Shown in pieces: positions 6,574-6,771 of a stretch of DNA of 6,771 nucleotides. How positions within the stretch are numbered: position 1 is the first letter of the stretch; each line of letters begins with the position of its first letter. The position numbers were made by a program, and so were the translations under genes. Source of the stretch: a bacterium (lineage in GTDB: Bacteria > Actinomycetota > Acidimicrobiia > Acidimicrobiales > Ilumatobacteraceae); the NCBI GenBank assembly GCA_029978815.1, contig JAPOIQ010000057.1, forward strand, positions 1-6,771. The letters are read 5' to 3'. Under the pieces are notes generated by a model. The model was not told the origin of the DNA. It did not search any database and worked only from the letters and a program-made list of their open reading frames with translations.

Positions 6574-6623
6574 GCCACGACATGCTGACGGTGTTCTCGT
6601 TCTTGGCAAGAGGTGCATCGTGA
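6570..6623 (+). CDS. Possible 17-codon coupling micro-ORF
   Basis: An ATG at 6570-6572 overlaps the thioesterase-like stop as ATGA and reads MSHDMLTVFSFLARGAS. It stops at TGA 6621-6623, which overlaps the GTG start of the P450 as GTGA. Both junctions are 4-nt overlaps of the kind used for translational coupling. No Shine-Dalgarno precedes the ATG, so it would depend on reinitiation. It could equally be chance; no homolog is recognised. Confidence 0.2.
   Translation: MSHDMLTVFSFLARGAS
6608..6613 (+). promoter_or_regulatory. Shine-Dalgarno site of the cytochrome P450 gene
   Basis: AAGAGG lies six bases before GTG 6620 and is the clearest ribosome binding site in the window. It fixes the P450 start and contrasts with the other starts, which have a TANNNT box in this place. 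The P450 is therefore probably a downstream cistron of a multi-gene message. Confidence 0.6.
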
Positions 6624-6771
6624 AGGTTCCGTCAATTGATATCGACCTCTGGTCAGATGATGTGCTTGCGAACCCATATCCGGCGTATGCAGAACTTCGA
6701 GACCTTGGCCCGGTCGTCTATGACGCCGAGCGCGAGATCTACATCCTGTCTCGTTATGACGATGTCCGGTC
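6620..6771 (+). CDS. Cytochrome P450, N-terminal fragment (3' end outside window)
   Basis: Cytochrome P450s are haem monooxygenases that insert one oxygen atom into an organic substrate using electrons from a ferredoxin or similar partner. Only 50 codons are visible. They read as the soluble bacterial P450 N terminus: IDLWSDDVLANPYPAYAELRDLGPVV, then IYILSRYDDVR, matching the usual 'P-x-P-x-Y-x-x-L-R' and 'V-S-R-Y-D-D-V' segments before helix B. There is no membrane anchor, as expected for a bacterial class I enzyme. The haem-binding cysteine, I-helix and ExxR motif lie beyond the window, so subfamily and activity cannot be judged. The GTG start is set by AAGAGG six bases upstream. The gene is cotranscribable with the thioesterase-like gene, 46 nt downstream of its stop. 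Confidence 0.88.
   Translation, partial: MKVPSIDIDLWSDDVLANPYPAYAELRDLGPVVYDAEREIYILSRYDDVR

Noticed and set aside
1..6771. CRISPR array, insertion sequence, attachment site or long repeats
   Set aside because: Reading both strands showed no regularly spaced repeats, terminal inverted repeats or transposase-like frames. The tRNA-Ser 3' end is not duplicated in the window, so there is no sign of an integrated element.

Overview
This window reads as ordinary chromosomal DNA from a moderately GC-rich bacterium, most likely an actinobacterium; Acidimicrobiia or a related aquatic lineage is possible but is only a guess. Four things support this: a lipoprotein hydrolase of the tripeptidyl-aminopeptidase (SlpD/E, Hip1-like) type; an ABC exporter with the linker insertion before Walker A that I know from actinobacterial half-transporters; many GTG starts; and start codons placed about 6-7 nt after a TANNNT box, as in leaderless actinobacterial mRNAs. 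No insertion sequence, phage gene, CRISPR array or other mobile signature was seen.

Layout from left to right. (1) The 3' part of msrA (methionine sulfoxide repair) on the + strand converges on a 620-aa ABC exporter on the - strand. Their stop codons are 10 bp apart, and both lie inside one imperfect hairpin that could terminate transcription both ways. (2) The exporter diverges from a secreted, lipid-anchored alpha/beta hydrolase across only 54 bp, which holds back-to-back promoters. (3) The hydrolase converges on a - strand pair, tadA followed by tRNA-Ser(CGA), a small translation-related unit. (4) tadA diverges from a rightward gene string: an MFS transporter, a double-hotdog thioesterase-like protein and the start of a cytochrome P450, which runs off the window.

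How the genes may work together. The MFS / thioesterase-like / P450 string looks like a small uptake-and-oxidation or acyl-CoA module, but no substrate can be read from the sequence. The exporter and the lipoprotein hydrolase are envelope functions driven from one shared intergenic region. msrA, tadA and the tRNA are housekeeping.

The most distinctive signal is at gene starts rather than in gene content. Five starts (exporter, hydrolase, tadA, MFS transporter, thioesterase) have a TANNNT hexamer ending 6 nt (four genes) or 7 nt (MFS) before the start codon, and most lack a Shine-Dalgarno sequence. This predicts leaderless transcripts. The P450 instead has a clear Shine-Dalgarno and is joined to the thioesterase by a 17-codon micro-ORF with 4-nt overlaps at both ends.
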